Positions 13,501 through 26,119 of a DNA stretch of 64,000 bases are shown one piece after another. The stretch spans positions 13,243,131 through 13,307,130 of the forward strand of contig JAMXBB010000002.1 of the NCBI GenBank assembly GCA_024138015.1. The letters run 5' to 3'. Position 1 is the stretch's first letter, and each line of letters opens with the position of its first letter. Under the pieces are notes generated by a model. The model ran no database searches and was not told the DNA's origin. It was given only the letters and a program-made list of their open reading frames with translations. The position numbers and the translations under genes were made by a program. The DNA is from Lumnitzera littorea. Taxonomy: Eukaryota > Streptophyta > Magnoliopsida > Myrtales > Combretaceae.

Positions 13501-15232
13501 AGATGATTTTCGCATTCATTTTTTTAGTGCATTCTCGATTAGTTGTTTATTCTATGTTTGCTAACAATAATATGTACCACTTAATCCAGGCCTGCAGTTA
13601 AGTCATTTATCCAAGGTTTTCTTCCTGGGATTGCATTGAAGCTTTTTCTCATTTTTCTTCCATCTATCTTGATGCTAATGTCAAAATTTGAGGGTTTTAT
13701 TAGCATATCAAAGCTAGAGAGGAGATCTGCAACTAGATATTATATCTTTCAATTTATAAATGTATTCCTTGGAAGTGTAATTACGGGAACTGCATTCCAG
13801 CAACTCGACAGCTTCCTCCACCAGTCTGCAAAAGAGTAAGCTTTTTTGTCCAAACAGGAAATGCATTTAGTTTCTACCATCTCGACTATTTATTCTCAAC
13901 AAGAGACCAACCTTTTTGGTGAATCTTGAGCAGAAGTTAATACACGTTTCTGCAGTATTCCAAAGACCATTGGTGTCTCAGTTCCAATGAAGGCCACATT
14001 CTTTATAACTTACATAATGGTCGACGGTTGGGCTGGAGTCGCTGGAGAGATTCTAAGACTAAAACCACTCATCGTATATCATCTGAAAAATTTCTTTCTT
14101 GTAAAGACGGAGAAAGATAAGGAAGAGGCAATGGATGCAGGAACTCTCGGTTTCAACGTAGGCGAACCCCAAATACAGCTTTATTTTCTACTTGGACTTG
14201 TTTATGCTGTGGTCTCGCCGATACTGCTTCCTTTCATCTTAGTATTCTTTGCCCTGGCATACATTGTCCATCGCCACCAGGTGAAGAAATTTTCAGATGG
14301 AATTTTATGCTCGTATTAAAAACAGGAAGTTATGGTTAAAATTTACATATAGGAGCATCCAAGCTTCTCATCTAACTGGGGATTCTCTTTTTTAGATCAT
14401 AAATGTCTACAGTCAGGAATATGAAAGCGCTGCAGCTTTTTGGCCAGACGTACATTGGCGCATAGTCGCTGCATTGATCGTTTCACAGCTGCTATTGATG
14501 GGGTTGTTAAGTACAAAAGAAGCTTCTCAATCTACTCCGTTGCTCATTTCACTCCCAGTGTTGACTGTATGGTTTCATAGATTTTGTAAAGGTCGTTATG
14601 AGCCTGCTTTTCGTAGATACCCATTACAGGTGTGCCATGGTTTTCTCATAGCTGGAGTGAATGTTTTCCTTCTTGCCCTGACGATTTTTTTTTTTCCTTT
14701 CCCTGCAAATTGTTATGTATATCATATATTTTTAAATTATGGCCCTTTCTTTAGCCAACTTCACCTACTGGGATTAAGGTTTGTTGGTGTCGTATAATTT
14801 TTTTTTGACGATTTCTGTGGTTGCATTTTCTCTTTTATTCTGAAACCCTTTTTACAAGCAACATTAACACTCCAAACGTTGCACTTCTCAATTTGTTGTT
14901 CGCTTCCCATGTCAGCGCTGGGGAGATTTTTCCTTTCTTATTCTCATTCAACTTACCCTTTTGATGGGATACAGGAAGCATTGATGAAAGACACATTGGA
15001 AAGAGCAAGGGAGCCTAATTTGAATTTGAAACCTTTTCTTCAAACCGCGTATATTCATCCGAACTTCAAGGATGCCGATGATGGAGATGCTGATTCAGCT
15101 ACTGAAGAGCACGATGAGGAACCCGTGCTTGTACCAACAAAGCGTCAATCTCGACGGAATACACCGTTGCCCAGCAAACATAGTGGCTCTTTCTTACATT
15201 CCCTGCCTGAAGATGAAAAAGAGCAATCATAG
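7582..15232 (+). CDS. OSCA1: OSCA1/CSC1-like hyperosmolality-gated cation channel, eleven exons
   Basis: Exons are 7582-7895, 8125-8286, 8603-8738, 9997-10098, 11891-12007, 12137-12217, 12365-12705, 13590-13835, 13956-14280, 14396-14629 and 14975-15232. All have GT-AG borders and join in one frame to 771 aa, the usual OSCA1 length. The first membrane helix is at about 7-28, followed by helices near 108-125 and 160-178. A cytosolic PHM7-type loop occupies about 190-365 and includes the motif WAPEPRDVYWEN. The C-terminal DUF221/RSN1_7TM channel domain starts near 376 and contains GFLPGIALK and YIMVDGWAGVAGEILRL. The C-terminus is acidic and hydrophilic. OSCA proteins are plasma-membrane, mechanically and osmotically gated calcium-permeable channels, historically grouped as ERD4-like dehydration-response proteins. 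The closest Arabidopsis counterpart by position would be At4g15430. No frameshift or missing exon was seen, so the gene appears functional. Confidence 0.93.
8825..9215 (-). repeat. possible short LTR-like insertion in OSCA intron 3
   Basis: Read on the minus strand, this part of the 1.26-kb intron holds a TATA-like string (CTATATATACTC) followed by a leader with TTATTATC and TTTTATCATTGAATGAAA. This composition is typical of the U3/R part of small plant LTR elements. The segment is also more GC-rich than the flanking intron (8990-9190). No matching second LTR or target duplication was identified, so it remains a candidate. Confidence 0.3.
10099..11890 (+). other. large intron 4 of the OSCA gene
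   Basis: This is the longest intron of the gene (1.79 kb; donor GTTTAT, acceptor GCTCAG). The part around 11150-11560 has a composition unlike ordinary intron DNA, with runs such as AATAACTCAATACAAAATAAAG, and may be an old transposon remnant. I cannot assign it to a family. Confidence 0.4.
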
Positions 15233-15690
15233 TCATAGCCCGCAAGTGAACTTCTTTATTTTGTACATTGGGAGCTTTTATGAGTTCAACCGTAAATTGC
15301 TATGCCATTTGTAAATGTTAGAATAACCGCAAAAGTGGTTTTGGCTTAGGGAAGCAGGAGGAGGAATAGCATGCAGAATCATGTGTATTTGTTTTCCCAT
15401 TCTTTTCGAAAGAAATGAGAAATACATGGTGGTACGGCTTTTAGATCCTGCTAGCGAAACTTCCATTTTGGACAAAAAGTGTTTAGCCTATTCCCCTTTC
15501 TTTTCTTTTTCTTTTTCTTTTTCTTTTTTTTTTTTAATTATATACAATTAATGGAAGTTGCTAAAGTATGGAAAGGATACATGTATCCACTATTGCAAAT
15601 TTGTCAAATGCTTCCACAACCAACAAAGAATTTTCGAAAGAATAGGAATAAAACTCCATTACTACCGATGAGGAGGTTTATAGACAAGTT
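15233..15690 (+). other. 3' untranslated region and flank of the OSCA gene
   Basis: The sequence after the OSCA stop codon is less AT-rich than the DNA beyond about 15480 and is probably the 3' UTR. A (TTTTCT)n-like pyrimidine tract lies at 15496-15536. No separate gene is supported here. Confidence 0.5.
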
Positions 15691-15930
15691 TGAGTCGAGA
15701 TTGTGTAATTTTAAGTTTAGGTTGAAACTTGACTCGAAACTTTAGATTTTTAGTTTGATTGAGGATAGAATTTCCATGTTGAGATTGATTTTAAAATATT
15801 AAGATTAACTATATGAAAAAAGCAATATATATATATATATATATATTCTAATTAAAATAATATTGATAGTTAAACTCAACTAATATTTAATTTCAAGTTG
15901 AGCTCAATTAGGCTCATAAGAATAACAAGC
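15690..15930. repeat. dispersed repeat, copy 1 (related to 30770-30985)
   Basis: This segment shares ordered words with 30770-30985: a GTTGAAACTT block, then AATTAAAATAATATTG, then AACTCAA, TAATATTTAA and GCTCAATTAG. The two copies flank unrelated sequence and are in the same orientation, which marks a dispersed repeat, probably a short non-autonomous transposon. An (AT)n run of about 21 bases lies at 15826-15846. Confidence 0.45.
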
Positions 15931-16269
15931 ACTTCTCATATGCCTTATTTTAATTTCATTTTGTGTAATCCTTATTGCATAAGACTCAAGACCATGACTT
16001 AGTTTGTTTCTTGAAATTTTCTAGAATTAGATATGTTAAACCTTAATTTTTGGAGATAGCTAAACTTTGTAAGTAAGCTTATATATTTAGCCATTAAATT
16101 CAATAGATTTAAATTGGTCTACAAGTGCTTAGGTCCTCCATTTATTTGTAAGATATCTAATATACCTGAGATCATTCATACTCATGTAAAGCTTATCTCT
16201 CAACTGTCTCTCTTTAGTGTAGGTAAGTTCTTGGATATTTAGAAGATAAGTTGATTTAATGTGATCAAT

Positions 16270-16897
16270 GAAAGTCATGTTGTAGGTGGTGGCGATTTAA
16301 GCTATTTGTATGTGGCAAAGTGATCTTTTGATCTAAGATGACGATGAAGGATGTTTTTGATATTGTTGCTAAAGACATTAAATTCCCTATAACTCCTTTC
16401 ATAGCTAATGACTTGGTAGTTGAAGAGAAATCTCGCGAAAGAGGAGATTAATGGAGGCTAGGAGAGCTAATCAAGTCAATATGATGAATCATTTTTAAGC
16501 TATGGAGGATGGCCTGGGTGAAGTTGAGAAGAATTTTCAAGGGGAATGCTGATAGCCACACTAGATCATAAGTGTAGAGGCAAGATGCTGTCATAAAAGA
16601 AATGGTTGTTTCCTTGAATGAGTTGATGATTTAAGGGATCAAGGCCAATATCGTCTAAATCCATTCATGTAAGGGTGATGACAAAGGAGAAGGTACAAAG
16701 TCCCAAGATCTTCTATGGGTTTAGAAATGCTAGAGAATTAGACAACTTTCTTTGGAGTATGAATCAAACTTCAATGCACTTATATTTTGGACAAACACAT
16801 CGAAGATGAGGGCAATTCCCTTATTCTTCAATGTTGTAGCATCATTATAGTGGCAAAGACAGTTTGATGAAACCAGGCAAGGAGCTAAGGTAATTAG
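16270..16897 (+). pseudogene. gypsy gag fragment E, first half (split by D1)
   Basis: Broken + strand reading frames resemble the gag polyprotein of Ty3/gypsy elements. The clearest stretch (about 16693-16805) reads KVQSPKIFYGFRNARELDNF, equivalent to the gag core in which an aromatic/NA-x-ELENFL motif precedes the W-rich region. Stops and frameshifts interrupt it. It ends exactly where solo LTR D1 begins and resumes at 20401. No LTRs belonging to this element were recognised, so it is a relic. Confidence 0.6.
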
Positions 16898-19800
16898 TAT
16901 AAACCCTACAGTTAGACGTTTTGGAGTCTATATATGAAATTTAAGGTGATTTGGTAAGTTGTTCAATCAAGCCCAAAGTTTATAATGAAATTAAAAATAT
17001 TAGTAAAAGTGATCTCCTGAATTTCAATTTAAGAAAATAAATAATTAAATATTAAAATATTAAGTTATATATATATTACTCATTATTTATCGAAAACACG
17101 TAAAATAAATTCTAATAATTAACGAATCACTAAAAATAAATTATATATACACTAAAAATCATAAAATAACTTAAATAATATTTATGAGTATTTATTTATA
17201 CTGTATATGTATTTACGTATAGGTAAAAATACCTGAAATTACTTAAAGTATCTAAAATATGGTAAAATAATACCAATTAATTAAAAAAATAAAGAAAAAA
17301 TCAAGGGAAGTGTGGAATGGTTTGAAAATAAGCTTGTCATATTGAGAATAAAAGAGGAAAAATCAACCAATAAGATTAGGATAATTAGAAAGTAAAAAAG
17401 GAAAAAGATAAGGGACATTTGGCATAAGTAAAATTAAAGAAGAACCTAACCACCTCTAAAAATTCATTTTAGTTAATTTAGAGTCTAGAAAAATTTAGGA
17501 AGATGTGAAAAGAGGAGACAAAACAATTTTACCAAAAATGAACAAATTAATGTATAAATAGGGTATCAGGAGGGAAATTACACTCGATGACTATCTGGAG
17601 AGGAATCACCATCAACACTAATAGTGGACCTACCAATTGGTTGTGAAAACAAAGGTGGAGCCACTACTGGTGACTAAAAGCCTTTCGATTGGTGAGTTTA
17701 AATTCTCTTCTAATTTTTGTCTAATTTATTAAAAATATTAAATATATATAAAAAAATTATAAATTGGTATTCTGAGATATTCTTGTATGTAGATTTATTG
17801 AAAAATATCAATTTGATAAAATTAAGTCTTGAGATATAATACTTTTAAGATATTATTAAATTTGAGCTAATTTTTTAATTTTAATTAAATTGACTTTAAT
17901 GATGTAGTTTTGATGTTAAAATTTTTATATAGACTATTTAGAATATATATATATATATATATATATATATCAACACTATGAAGAGATTTTCTAAAAATTA
18001 ATTTTCTGAAATTTTACTTAATTTTTAAGTCTCAAAATCATACATAAAAAGCAATATTTAAGCTTAATTTAGTGATTTAATGTTAATTTAGTGAAACTTA
18101 TGATTTAGTATATAATTAGATATCTTTAGATGATAGTTACTGATGTCGGATGATATTTATAGGGTTTAAGGTGTTAGATATATGTATTATGCATATTATG
18201 TAATAAATAGATATAAAGAAATAATAGGTAAAAAGGGTATATTTTAAGTTAATTTTGTTATTAGAGTTAATTTGGTATAAATTTTGATTTAAGGTATAAT
18301 TAGACATCCCGATATGCTATTTGGTGATAAAAGATGATATTTGTAGTGTTAGGGATGTTAGATATGTATTTTAAGTATAGATTAGGCAATAATATATAAT
18401 ATGTGTATATGGGAAATTAAATAAGAAATATTAAGTTAAATTGATAATATTACAATATTAAAAAATCATATAAATCTGATGTAGAATATATATGTAAGTT
18501 ATTAAGTAAAAAAGGTAGGTTATTCTCACATCAAAAACAAATTCGGTAGTTAAATTAAAAGTATAGTGTACTGTACTGGCCAAAATATTGGTTATGAGCT
18601 AGATAAGAGATTTAGGATATTTAATTATAATTAAATGAATTTTACATATTGGTTCAGGAGAAATTTTTAAGGTTTATAAATAAAAATGGTAACCAGAGGC
18701 TAAAACAGAACCTAATTTAGAAATTGAATAAAAAAAACTAGTTTAGGACTAATTTGATTATAGGAAATATAGAACTTAAATGATTAAGCAAGATTATAAT
18801 TTTAAAATAAAACTAATGATTTAAAACTTACACATACACACTCACACATACACATATATATATGAGTGGTTATGTCAAAATATGAACAATTCCCGGATCA
18901 GAATCTGATTTAAAAGTAAAATTAGAATTAGGGCTAATAGAAGTATATTAAAGAGTCGATCAAAATATGAACCAAAGGTTATATTCACCTTAATAAACTA
19001 TAAGAAAAAGAGTAAAAAACATTTATAAGATTATAAATAAAGAATAATCAAAAGATAAATGAAAACTAATTCGAAGGTTGAATCAAAAGAGGTATAAGAA
19101 GCAAATTTAGAACTTAGCTCAAAATGAGGACAAATATAAAAGACTTAAAAACCTGAAAAATTCAATATAATAAAACTCTAAACTAAATATAATAATCATA
19201 ATTACAGAATAAAGTCTATAAATATAAATAATAGTTAAATAAATACTAAAATAATATTTGTATTATAGGGACCATCGATGAAAACCTGTAATGAGTCGCA
19301 TCTTAAATAAACAAGTGGAAAGTCTAAGTAGGTTTAGAATTAATACATTATTATATTTCGAGGTACCGTTTTATAGTATTTGAATGCTTAAAATTATACT
19401 TGATTATATTTGTTAGATAGTTTGATTATATGCATGCCTGTGTATACATGTTTCTAGGTTTGATTGTATGATTATGGTTTAATACTCTAGATTGTAATTG
19501 TTTATTTTGCGTGAAATGATTGAATGCTTTAAATTAAACTTAATTAAATATATGACTTATAAATCTAAATTGAACGTGCATTGCAACTCATTAGGGAAAC
19601 GTTTAGGGTTTTCTGATCAAATACCGACCTCTTTGAAAGGGATAGTACTGAATAGCATAATATTTTCTTCTTTATCTTTAATTGAATTAAGTAATAGAAG
19701 AGGAGATTGCTATAAAGGTAAAGACAATGGTTCGAAGATAATCATAAAAAAAGCAGTATCTCTATTGCACAAGTCTGAGTTTAGTTATGAGCTATTAAAA

Positions 19801-20400
19801 TATGTGTTAAACTCCTTAACTCGAATTAAAATGAGTATAATTTCTCTAATCTCATAATAGATTGGAAAACGTTGTGTAATAGCATTTGTTTATTGCATTA
19901 CATTTAAATAACTGAATGATAACCCTATTTATGCTTGAGGTGTGGTCTTATGTCTCCATCCCAATTTATTAAGTAGTTGGTTACTCACATTCTTATAAAT
20001 GTTGTTGTAGATACTAATTAGGAAGCGACTTTATTACTACCTTGAAACTAACAACTATTAGATCTTAGAAAGTAAGGATATAAAATTAAGAATCAATTAC
20101 ACTCTTGAAGTTTGGATCTTCTCTTTAAATCTTTTATTATCAATTTATGTATTACTTAAGTAAACTAAGATTAGGTTAACAAATCTTATAAACGTTATGA
20201 TATTTAAATCTTAGTACGTATTTTTCATATTTTTGTAGGTAAATAACATGTTTAATTTGTGAATTATTTACTTCAAAACAGGTTAATCATGTACATCTTG
20301 TATAAATTAAGTTTAAAATAGCGATTGTTAAGTTAGTTTCTATCTTAAAATAGTTTGCATGGTAAGATTCTTTATAACTCTTCTACTTCAAGGCGCAACA
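16898..20400 (+). mobile_element. solo LTR D1 of a long-LTR retrotransposon family
   Basis: This 3.5-kb non-coding unit is homologous along its length to D2 (33570-36450) and D3 (42586-45481). It starts TATAAACCC, where the other copies read TGTAAGCC, and ends CTTCAAGGCGCAACA. The flanking 5-mers ATTAG and GTTAA differ only by two G/A transitions, consistent with an aged target-site duplication. A TATA box (TATAAATA, 17553-17560) sits about 650 bp in, as expected for a + strand LTR promoter. No internal gag-pol accompanies it. An (AT)n run at about 17946-17971 and a 119-codon ORF at 19498-19857 are incidental; the matching part of D2 and D3 is not open. Confidence 0.7.
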
Positions 20401-20665
20401 GTTAAAATATGGGAAGAGTTTAAACCTAAATTATGAGCTCATTTCTACTTAAGCAATGCTAAGAGAGAGACTTAGACTAAACTAAGGTGGTTAGAATGTA
20501 GAGTTCATTATGCTTATGTGTGGCCATTCTCAAAGTTAATATCGGAAATTCTCTATATGACTGGCGTAGACTCCATGTTACACTCTATGATGGGTTGCAA
20601 ATCGAAGCCCAGGAAAAGCTACAGAGGCAAGGAGTCCAAGCTTTACCCTAAGCTATAGCGTAGAC
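20401..20665 (+). pseudogene. gypsy gag fragment E, second half
   Basis: The + strand sequence resumes gag similarity immediately after D1. VKIWEEFK, then HFYLSNA, a short gap, FSKLISEILYM and GLQIEAQEKLQRQGVQALP follow the order of the gag region that begins with the W-x-x-F motif and ends with the LQRQG-type stretch. In-frame stops and a frameshift before GLQ show it is dead. Joined across D1 it continues the fragment ending at 16897. Confidence 0.6.
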
Positions 20666-22147
20666 CTAGTAGAGTTTAGGTCAATTGAATGTCTCAATAT
20701 TTGTATATGTGATATGATTAGGTTATTAATGATTTCATTAGTGTTTTATGATTCATTGATGCGCGTCTCAATGTGCAATGTGAGTTAAAAATTCCTGATC
20801 GAAAGGTCGGATAGTTAGGATTTGTCGGCTTCCATAGTGCAAAATAATAATAGTGACAATATATGAATAAATAAATTAGAGGATCGTGCGTGATGTAGGT
20901 AGTTACTACATTTAGATTGCATGTGATGAAAGTACTTGAAATGCAATCCAAGAAAACTTATTTTTTATTCAAGCTGTTGACATTCACAGCAAACATGTTA
21001 AAATTTAGGAAATCCAGGAAAAACAGGTAGAAATGTGGCGGATTAAGCTTCGCTGCAACTATTCACTTGATGTAATATGATACATATGTATTATAGGTTC
21101 CACTTTATAGTTTGACTATCATACATAGTAATATTATATGATCGATGGACACAGAGTTGGGGACACTACATAAAGAAGTTTTGTCCTTCGTTTCCCATGT
21201 AAAGTTGTAAAGTTGTAAACCGTTCAAAGATGGTATGACTATTGAAGAGGTCAAGGCAAGTCTGGTCATTTCTGTGCATTGTTCCTTGATGGATATAATT
21301 GATTTGGCTAAAAAATTTGCCGTAATTTTAAATGAGTCAATATGGAAAAATAATTAGGGTGAATTTTTACTTTTTTTTTTCCATGGAAAACGATTTTTAT
21401 ATTTTGTTTTTGTTTTTCTAGTAGTTTATTGTAGAGGAATTTTTACATGAATATTAGATATTACTATAACAATCTCACTGGGTTTTATGGTCACTAGTAA
21501 TACTACCACAATGGAAAAAATCAATGGCAATTGCAGCAAAAGGAACTGATGTTCCACATGTTTCTTTTTTCTCCACTCATTATCTAGAGGTGTTAACCAC
21601 AACTCCCAACGACCAACTGCTTAAGTCGCCTGCCACCATCACTTGCCGTTAGGAGCTACTAGTAACTGCATCTTCTCGAAAATTGCAATAACATTTAAGC
21701 ATTATAAGGAGATTGAAAGAATTTGTTGTAAAATAATGACACTTTTAGTTTAGTTTAACTCGTAGTCGTGTCTTTTTACTTAGATTTGAGGGTAACAAGT
21801 GGATGTCCGAATCCATGTTTGTAATCACGGTTTTAGAAATCGACTAGTTTCTCTAAGGGAAAATGCTCACAAGCTCATTGTCCCTAGTATCATTTGCTTA
21901 GAAATATTAGTTACCTTCTTGTTTCTGGCCTAGTATCGCTGTTTTAGAATGTAAGTTTTGTTGACTATTGCGTCTGGTTTTTTCCTCTAACGAGTGGATG
22001 AGGAAATACTATGATACATAATTGATTGCCAGTGTTGGAAGATTTCGCACGGAAACTACTAAGGGATTTACAGTTTCATGATATAAAGAGATCTTGTTGA
22101 TTCTGTCAACGATATTTGGTCACTCATTTAGTGAATACTTCTGCTAG
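20666..22147. other. intergenic DNA upstream of the DUF212 pseudogene
   Basis: I see no coding exon, RNA gene or clear transposon terminus here. I looked for the membrane-helix exon that should precede the DUF212 exons and did not find it. Confidence 0.4.
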
Positions 22148-23253
22148 GTACTCAAGTATAAGGAAAAGAGGTGGGATTCAACAAGAATGCTTGATTCTGG
22201 TGAAATGCCCTCATCACATTCTGCTATAGTTACTGCACTTGTAACTGCAATAGGTCTACAAGAAGAAACCGGAGGGTCTGCATTTGCCCTTGCAGTGGTC
22301 TTGGCCTGCATTGTAAGTTTTTCCAGTTCTTTTGACTACTTTATTCCTACCAGCACATGTATCATCCTTTGCACCTAGGGCCTTGCCCATTTTAAATTGG
22401 AAAATATATTTCTAAGTGGTCTATTGACAAGCAGTCCATGATTTGTCCATTTATGAAAACACTATGTAGGTGATGTATGATGCTTCAGGGATTAGACTTC
22501 ATGCTGGTCGTCAAGTTGAAGTATGTATTGAGTTCTCCTTGTTTTAATCCCAAAATAAAGATTTTGGTTTTATCTAATCATGTAATAAGTTTTCTGCTAC
22601 TGAAAGTTGCTTAATCAAATTGTGTGCGAGTTTCCACCAGAGCATCCTTTATCGAGTGTTCAACCTTTGGCATGAATTACTTGGGCATATGCCGCTTTAG
22701 GTCAATTTCACTGAGCTCTTGTTCTTATGTCTTTAATGATTTTCTTACTTCACAGTATTGGTTATGGTGAAATATTTTGATAAATTACTCGAATGCTTCC
22801 CCTTACCACACCCTAGCCGAGAATGACTTTGTATATTGGATGAGCCCTTTCTTACTTGATAGCTTGCCAAGTAGGGAGGTTATATAGAAATACTAGCGGT
22901 CAAGTCTAAGCCCATATTTGATGAGTCATATTATCTTTTTTGGTCTTCTTAGAGTGCACCTAAAATTTGTCCTATTCTCTGCGTTTAACTTTTATTCTCA
23001 TTTACAAATTCATTTGCTTCTCTAACTTGTTTTACTCATTTTGAAATGCCTGTCTACTAGCAAATCTATCTATGTTTTGGATGTTGACTCAGGATTTTTA
23101 TATTCTTGCCCTGGATTGTGTAATAACTAGTAAAAGATAGGCTCTTGATCTAGATATATTGCAACTCTAATTCAATTTATTCTCTCACTTCAGGTCATTG
23201 CTGGCGCTTTGTTGGGATGTTTAGTAGCATACTTGATGAAGAACACTAACTAG
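22148..23253 (+). pseudogene. DUF212 (acid phosphatase/vanadium haloperoxidase-related) pseudogene
   Basis: Four exon-like blocks with GT-AG borders are present: 22148-22312 (KEKRWDSTRMLDSGEMPSSH and the following hydrophobic helix), 22470-22520 (VMYDASGIRLHAGRQVE), 22607-22700 and 23194-23253 (VIAGALLGCLVAYLMKN, stop). They follow the order of plant DUF212 membrane proteins, with the MPSSHSA motif intact. The third block is 94 bases where 93 are expected. One extra G after the codons for QPL breaks the frame, and the final glutamine codon before the donor reads TAG. The N-terminal helix exon (about 40-60 residues) is not found upstream. Introns are retained, so this is a decayed segmental copy rather than a processed one. 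Family function is poorly known (plastid or membrane association is inferred). A functional gene using an alternative frame seems unlikely. Confidence 0.75.
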
Positions 23254-23839
23254 GGACTAGAATGACAAATATTAGTTACCAATTACCATATTGCTAAGAA
23301 AGAATCATATTTATTGGTAGAAAACCTGGTGGAAGACTGAAATTTTTTTAAGGGGGTTTGAGATGTAAGATGCCAAGATTTGTTTGCATGGACCGGGTTC
23401 TTATGCTTGTAATATATAATGTATAATAACCACTTGTGAACAAACAGATTTAATATTATTAGGGTTCACTAGCAGCAGGACTTAATAAAAAGCCCTCTTT
23501 TCTTCTTTATTTGTTGTTTCTTCTCTAGCTTTCATGAGAATGCATCGTATTTCCATTCTTGTATGGCATCCATACTTGTATCAGTAATTCCTAATTGCAT
23601 TGCATTTGGGTAAATCATGTGTCCATTTTCGTCCTTTCACGTGTTGTTATATAGGTGTTACTTATATAGATACTTATGATGCTCCTTTCTTCGCGGCTCC
23701 ATTATGGGCTTCCTTAGTTGACCCCTGTCATTTATACCACTATTTATACATCTATTTTCACTTTTATCTTTTCTTTCTATCTTAAATTTGAAAAACTTAA
23801 GAGTAAGATCAAGATTTAAGGGGACATGGAGGGAGAGAG
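23254..23839. other. spacer between DUF212 pseudogene and element A
   Basis: The first 200 bases probably include the old 3' UTR of the DUF212 gene. Nothing else recognisable is present. The spacer ends with GAGAG, the left target-site duplication of element A. Confidence 0.4.
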
Positions 23840-24682
23840 TGTCGTGGACTGTGATCAAGAATAGATAAAGCCGGTCACTAAATGAGTTCAAACTTACCGA
23901 AAACTTAAAAAAGGAAGTAATGGGGAATGTATGAAAGGATAAATACAAATGAAAAATAAGCAAAAACCCACAAATAGCTCTAATGAATATGACGCACCGA
24001 TAGAACTTCCGAGGACTCATAATATAACTAAATATGACACACGAGATGATTCGGTGAGATTACTTGCTACCTAGCCTTATTTAAAGATTAAGATAAAAGT
24101 GGAATGAATATAAACAAAGCAATACTTAAGAGAGACAAATGTCAAGTGTACTAATGTTCAATCTGCTCATTATAGCTATAAGTATAAGGATATTTATACT
24201 TAAGAATTTAGAGTAACATGCCTAAAAAGGAAAGGACAAAAATGTTATTACCTTAGAGAAGTAATGTACAAAAGTAAAAATAAATATTTAAAAAAAGTAA
24301 TGATTAGTGTGGAAGATGTTACATGTGGTTTTGTATACTTAGCAACAATATATTGGCGAGGCGATTGGAGAAAGTGAACAAAAGTGTATAGTCTAATTAC
24401 TTATCCAAGCAAGGGTGGCTAAGGATCAGTTCTCTCTGTCTCTCTCTCCTTCTCTGCAAGGGAGATGCCTAGTCATTGGTCGACTCGAACATAAGTGAGT
24501 AATCTACAGCTTGGCATACTTTAGAGAGACAAGCAGTTATTCGACTCGGCATAAAGAGTGACTCGGTAAAGAAGTACCTGACTTCAGTAAGAGTCGGCTG
24601 GAGTAAAAGAATCTGCCTTGCTAAGCCTTCCAGTCCTTGGGCTCGACTGCAAGTCAAAGGACAAGTAACTTGATTCTTATCA
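23840..24682 (-). repeat. 3' LTR of element A
   Basis: This 843-bp LTR aligns from end to end with 29218-30052 and 41006-41881. It carries canonical TG...CA ends (TGTCGTGG at the left, TTATCA at the right on the + strand). It includes a CT-repeat tract near 24433-24452. The element's purine tract lies just to its right. Confidence 0.88.
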
Positions 24683-24693
24683 TTCCCTCCAAG

Positions 24694-26012
24694 TTAATTT
24701 GGATTTGAGATCAAATTCAAATGGTCTTCAATCAGCTCTCCATCAGGGTAATATGGACTAAGGTTGGCAATATTGACTAAGGTTGGCAATATTGAAATTG
24801 TCAGAAACCTTATAGTCTTCAGGCAACTCCAATCTATAGGCATTATCATTAACCTTCTAAAGGATTCTGAAAAGTCCTGCAACTCTTGCAAATAATTTGT
24901 TTATCATCTTACTTGGAAATCGTTCCTTGCTAAGGTGCAACCATACCAAGTCTCCTTGCTAGAATTGTTTAGCCGTCTTACCCTTGGCCTTCTCTCGCAT
25001 TCTTCTAGCAGCTTAGTCAATGTGCCAAGTGACTTTGTTATAGATGTGTTGAAAGGATTGTACCCTGACTCTTATGTTTGGGTCTTCTTGCTCGGATTCC
25101 GACATGAGGGCGTGATCGAAGAGCAATTCGAGAATAAAACCATAGATGACTTCAAAGGGGGTCTGCTTGGTAATATCATATACTGTTTGGTTATACACGA
25201 ATTTGACCACTAGTAAGCAAATGTCCTAATCGGCTAAGTTCTTGCCCACTCTAACTTGGAGCAGTGATCCCAAAGTGCAATTAACCACTTCTGTTTGGCC
25301 ATCAATTTGGGGTTGATAAGAAGTGCTGAATAGTAGTTTAGTCCCCATTTAACACCATAAGGTCCTCCATAAATAGCTCAAAAACTTTAGGTTTCTGTCT
25401 ATCAAAGACTACACTCTTTGGCACATCATGTAACTATACAATTTCCTGCAAGAAAAGAGAAGTAATAGCCAAAATATTGCTAGTCTTGGAATAGGGCACG
25501 AAGCGTACCATCTTGCTGAATCGATCCACAATAACCATTATAGAATCTTTACTTCGGGCAATTTGCGGTAGTCTAAGAACAAAGTCCATGCTCAATTCGG
25601 TCCATAGCTTCATTGGAACAAGCAATGGCATTGCTTTCATTTTCTCGGCTTAGCACTTAGCCCTTTTGCACACGGCACAACTTTCAACAACTTAATGCAC
25701 ATCTCACCTCATTCTTAGCCAAAAAAATCAACCACCCAGCAATTCATACGTCATTTCCTTCCCAAAATGTCCAAACAGTTCTCCATTGTGGGCTTCCCTA
25801 ATCAGTAGCTTCCGTAGTGAACAAGTCAGCATGTATAATTTTCCCTCTTGAAATAAGTAGCCATCTCCCACATGGTACTCATCCATTGTTCTTCCATTGA
25901 CACAGCACACAAATATAGGTCCAAATTGTGGATCCCCGGAGTATTGCTCTTTAATGCTTGCAAACCTAAATAATCTGGTGTGCAGTTCACTAAGGAGTGT
26001 ATGTCTTCTCAA
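24694..26012 (-). pseudogene. integrase region of element A
   Basis: Minus-strand fragments show the H2C2-type N-terminal domain (LIREAHNGELFGHFGKEMTY, about 25740-25810), the catalytic core start (MDFVLRLPQIARSKDSIMVI, with the first catalytic aspartate, about 25520-25600), a YHPQ-type region, FEVIYGF (about 25150), and a C-terminal tail with ANLSPYYPDGE (about 24740). Stop codons separate the pieces. No chromodomain was recognised after the tail. A perfect 19-bp tandem duplication lies in the tail at 24756-24793. Confidence 0.75.
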
Positions 26013-26119
26013 AAGAGCATTTGCAACTACATTTCTCTTTCCTTGTTTATATTTTATTATAAAATTAATTTTTTCAAGGAATTCAACTCATCTCGCCTAT
26101 CGCTTTGATAACTTAGTTT

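Noticed and set aside
19498..19857. 119-codon ORF in solo LTR D1
   Set aside because: The equivalent parts of D2 and D3 are not open and the translation matches nothing recognisable.
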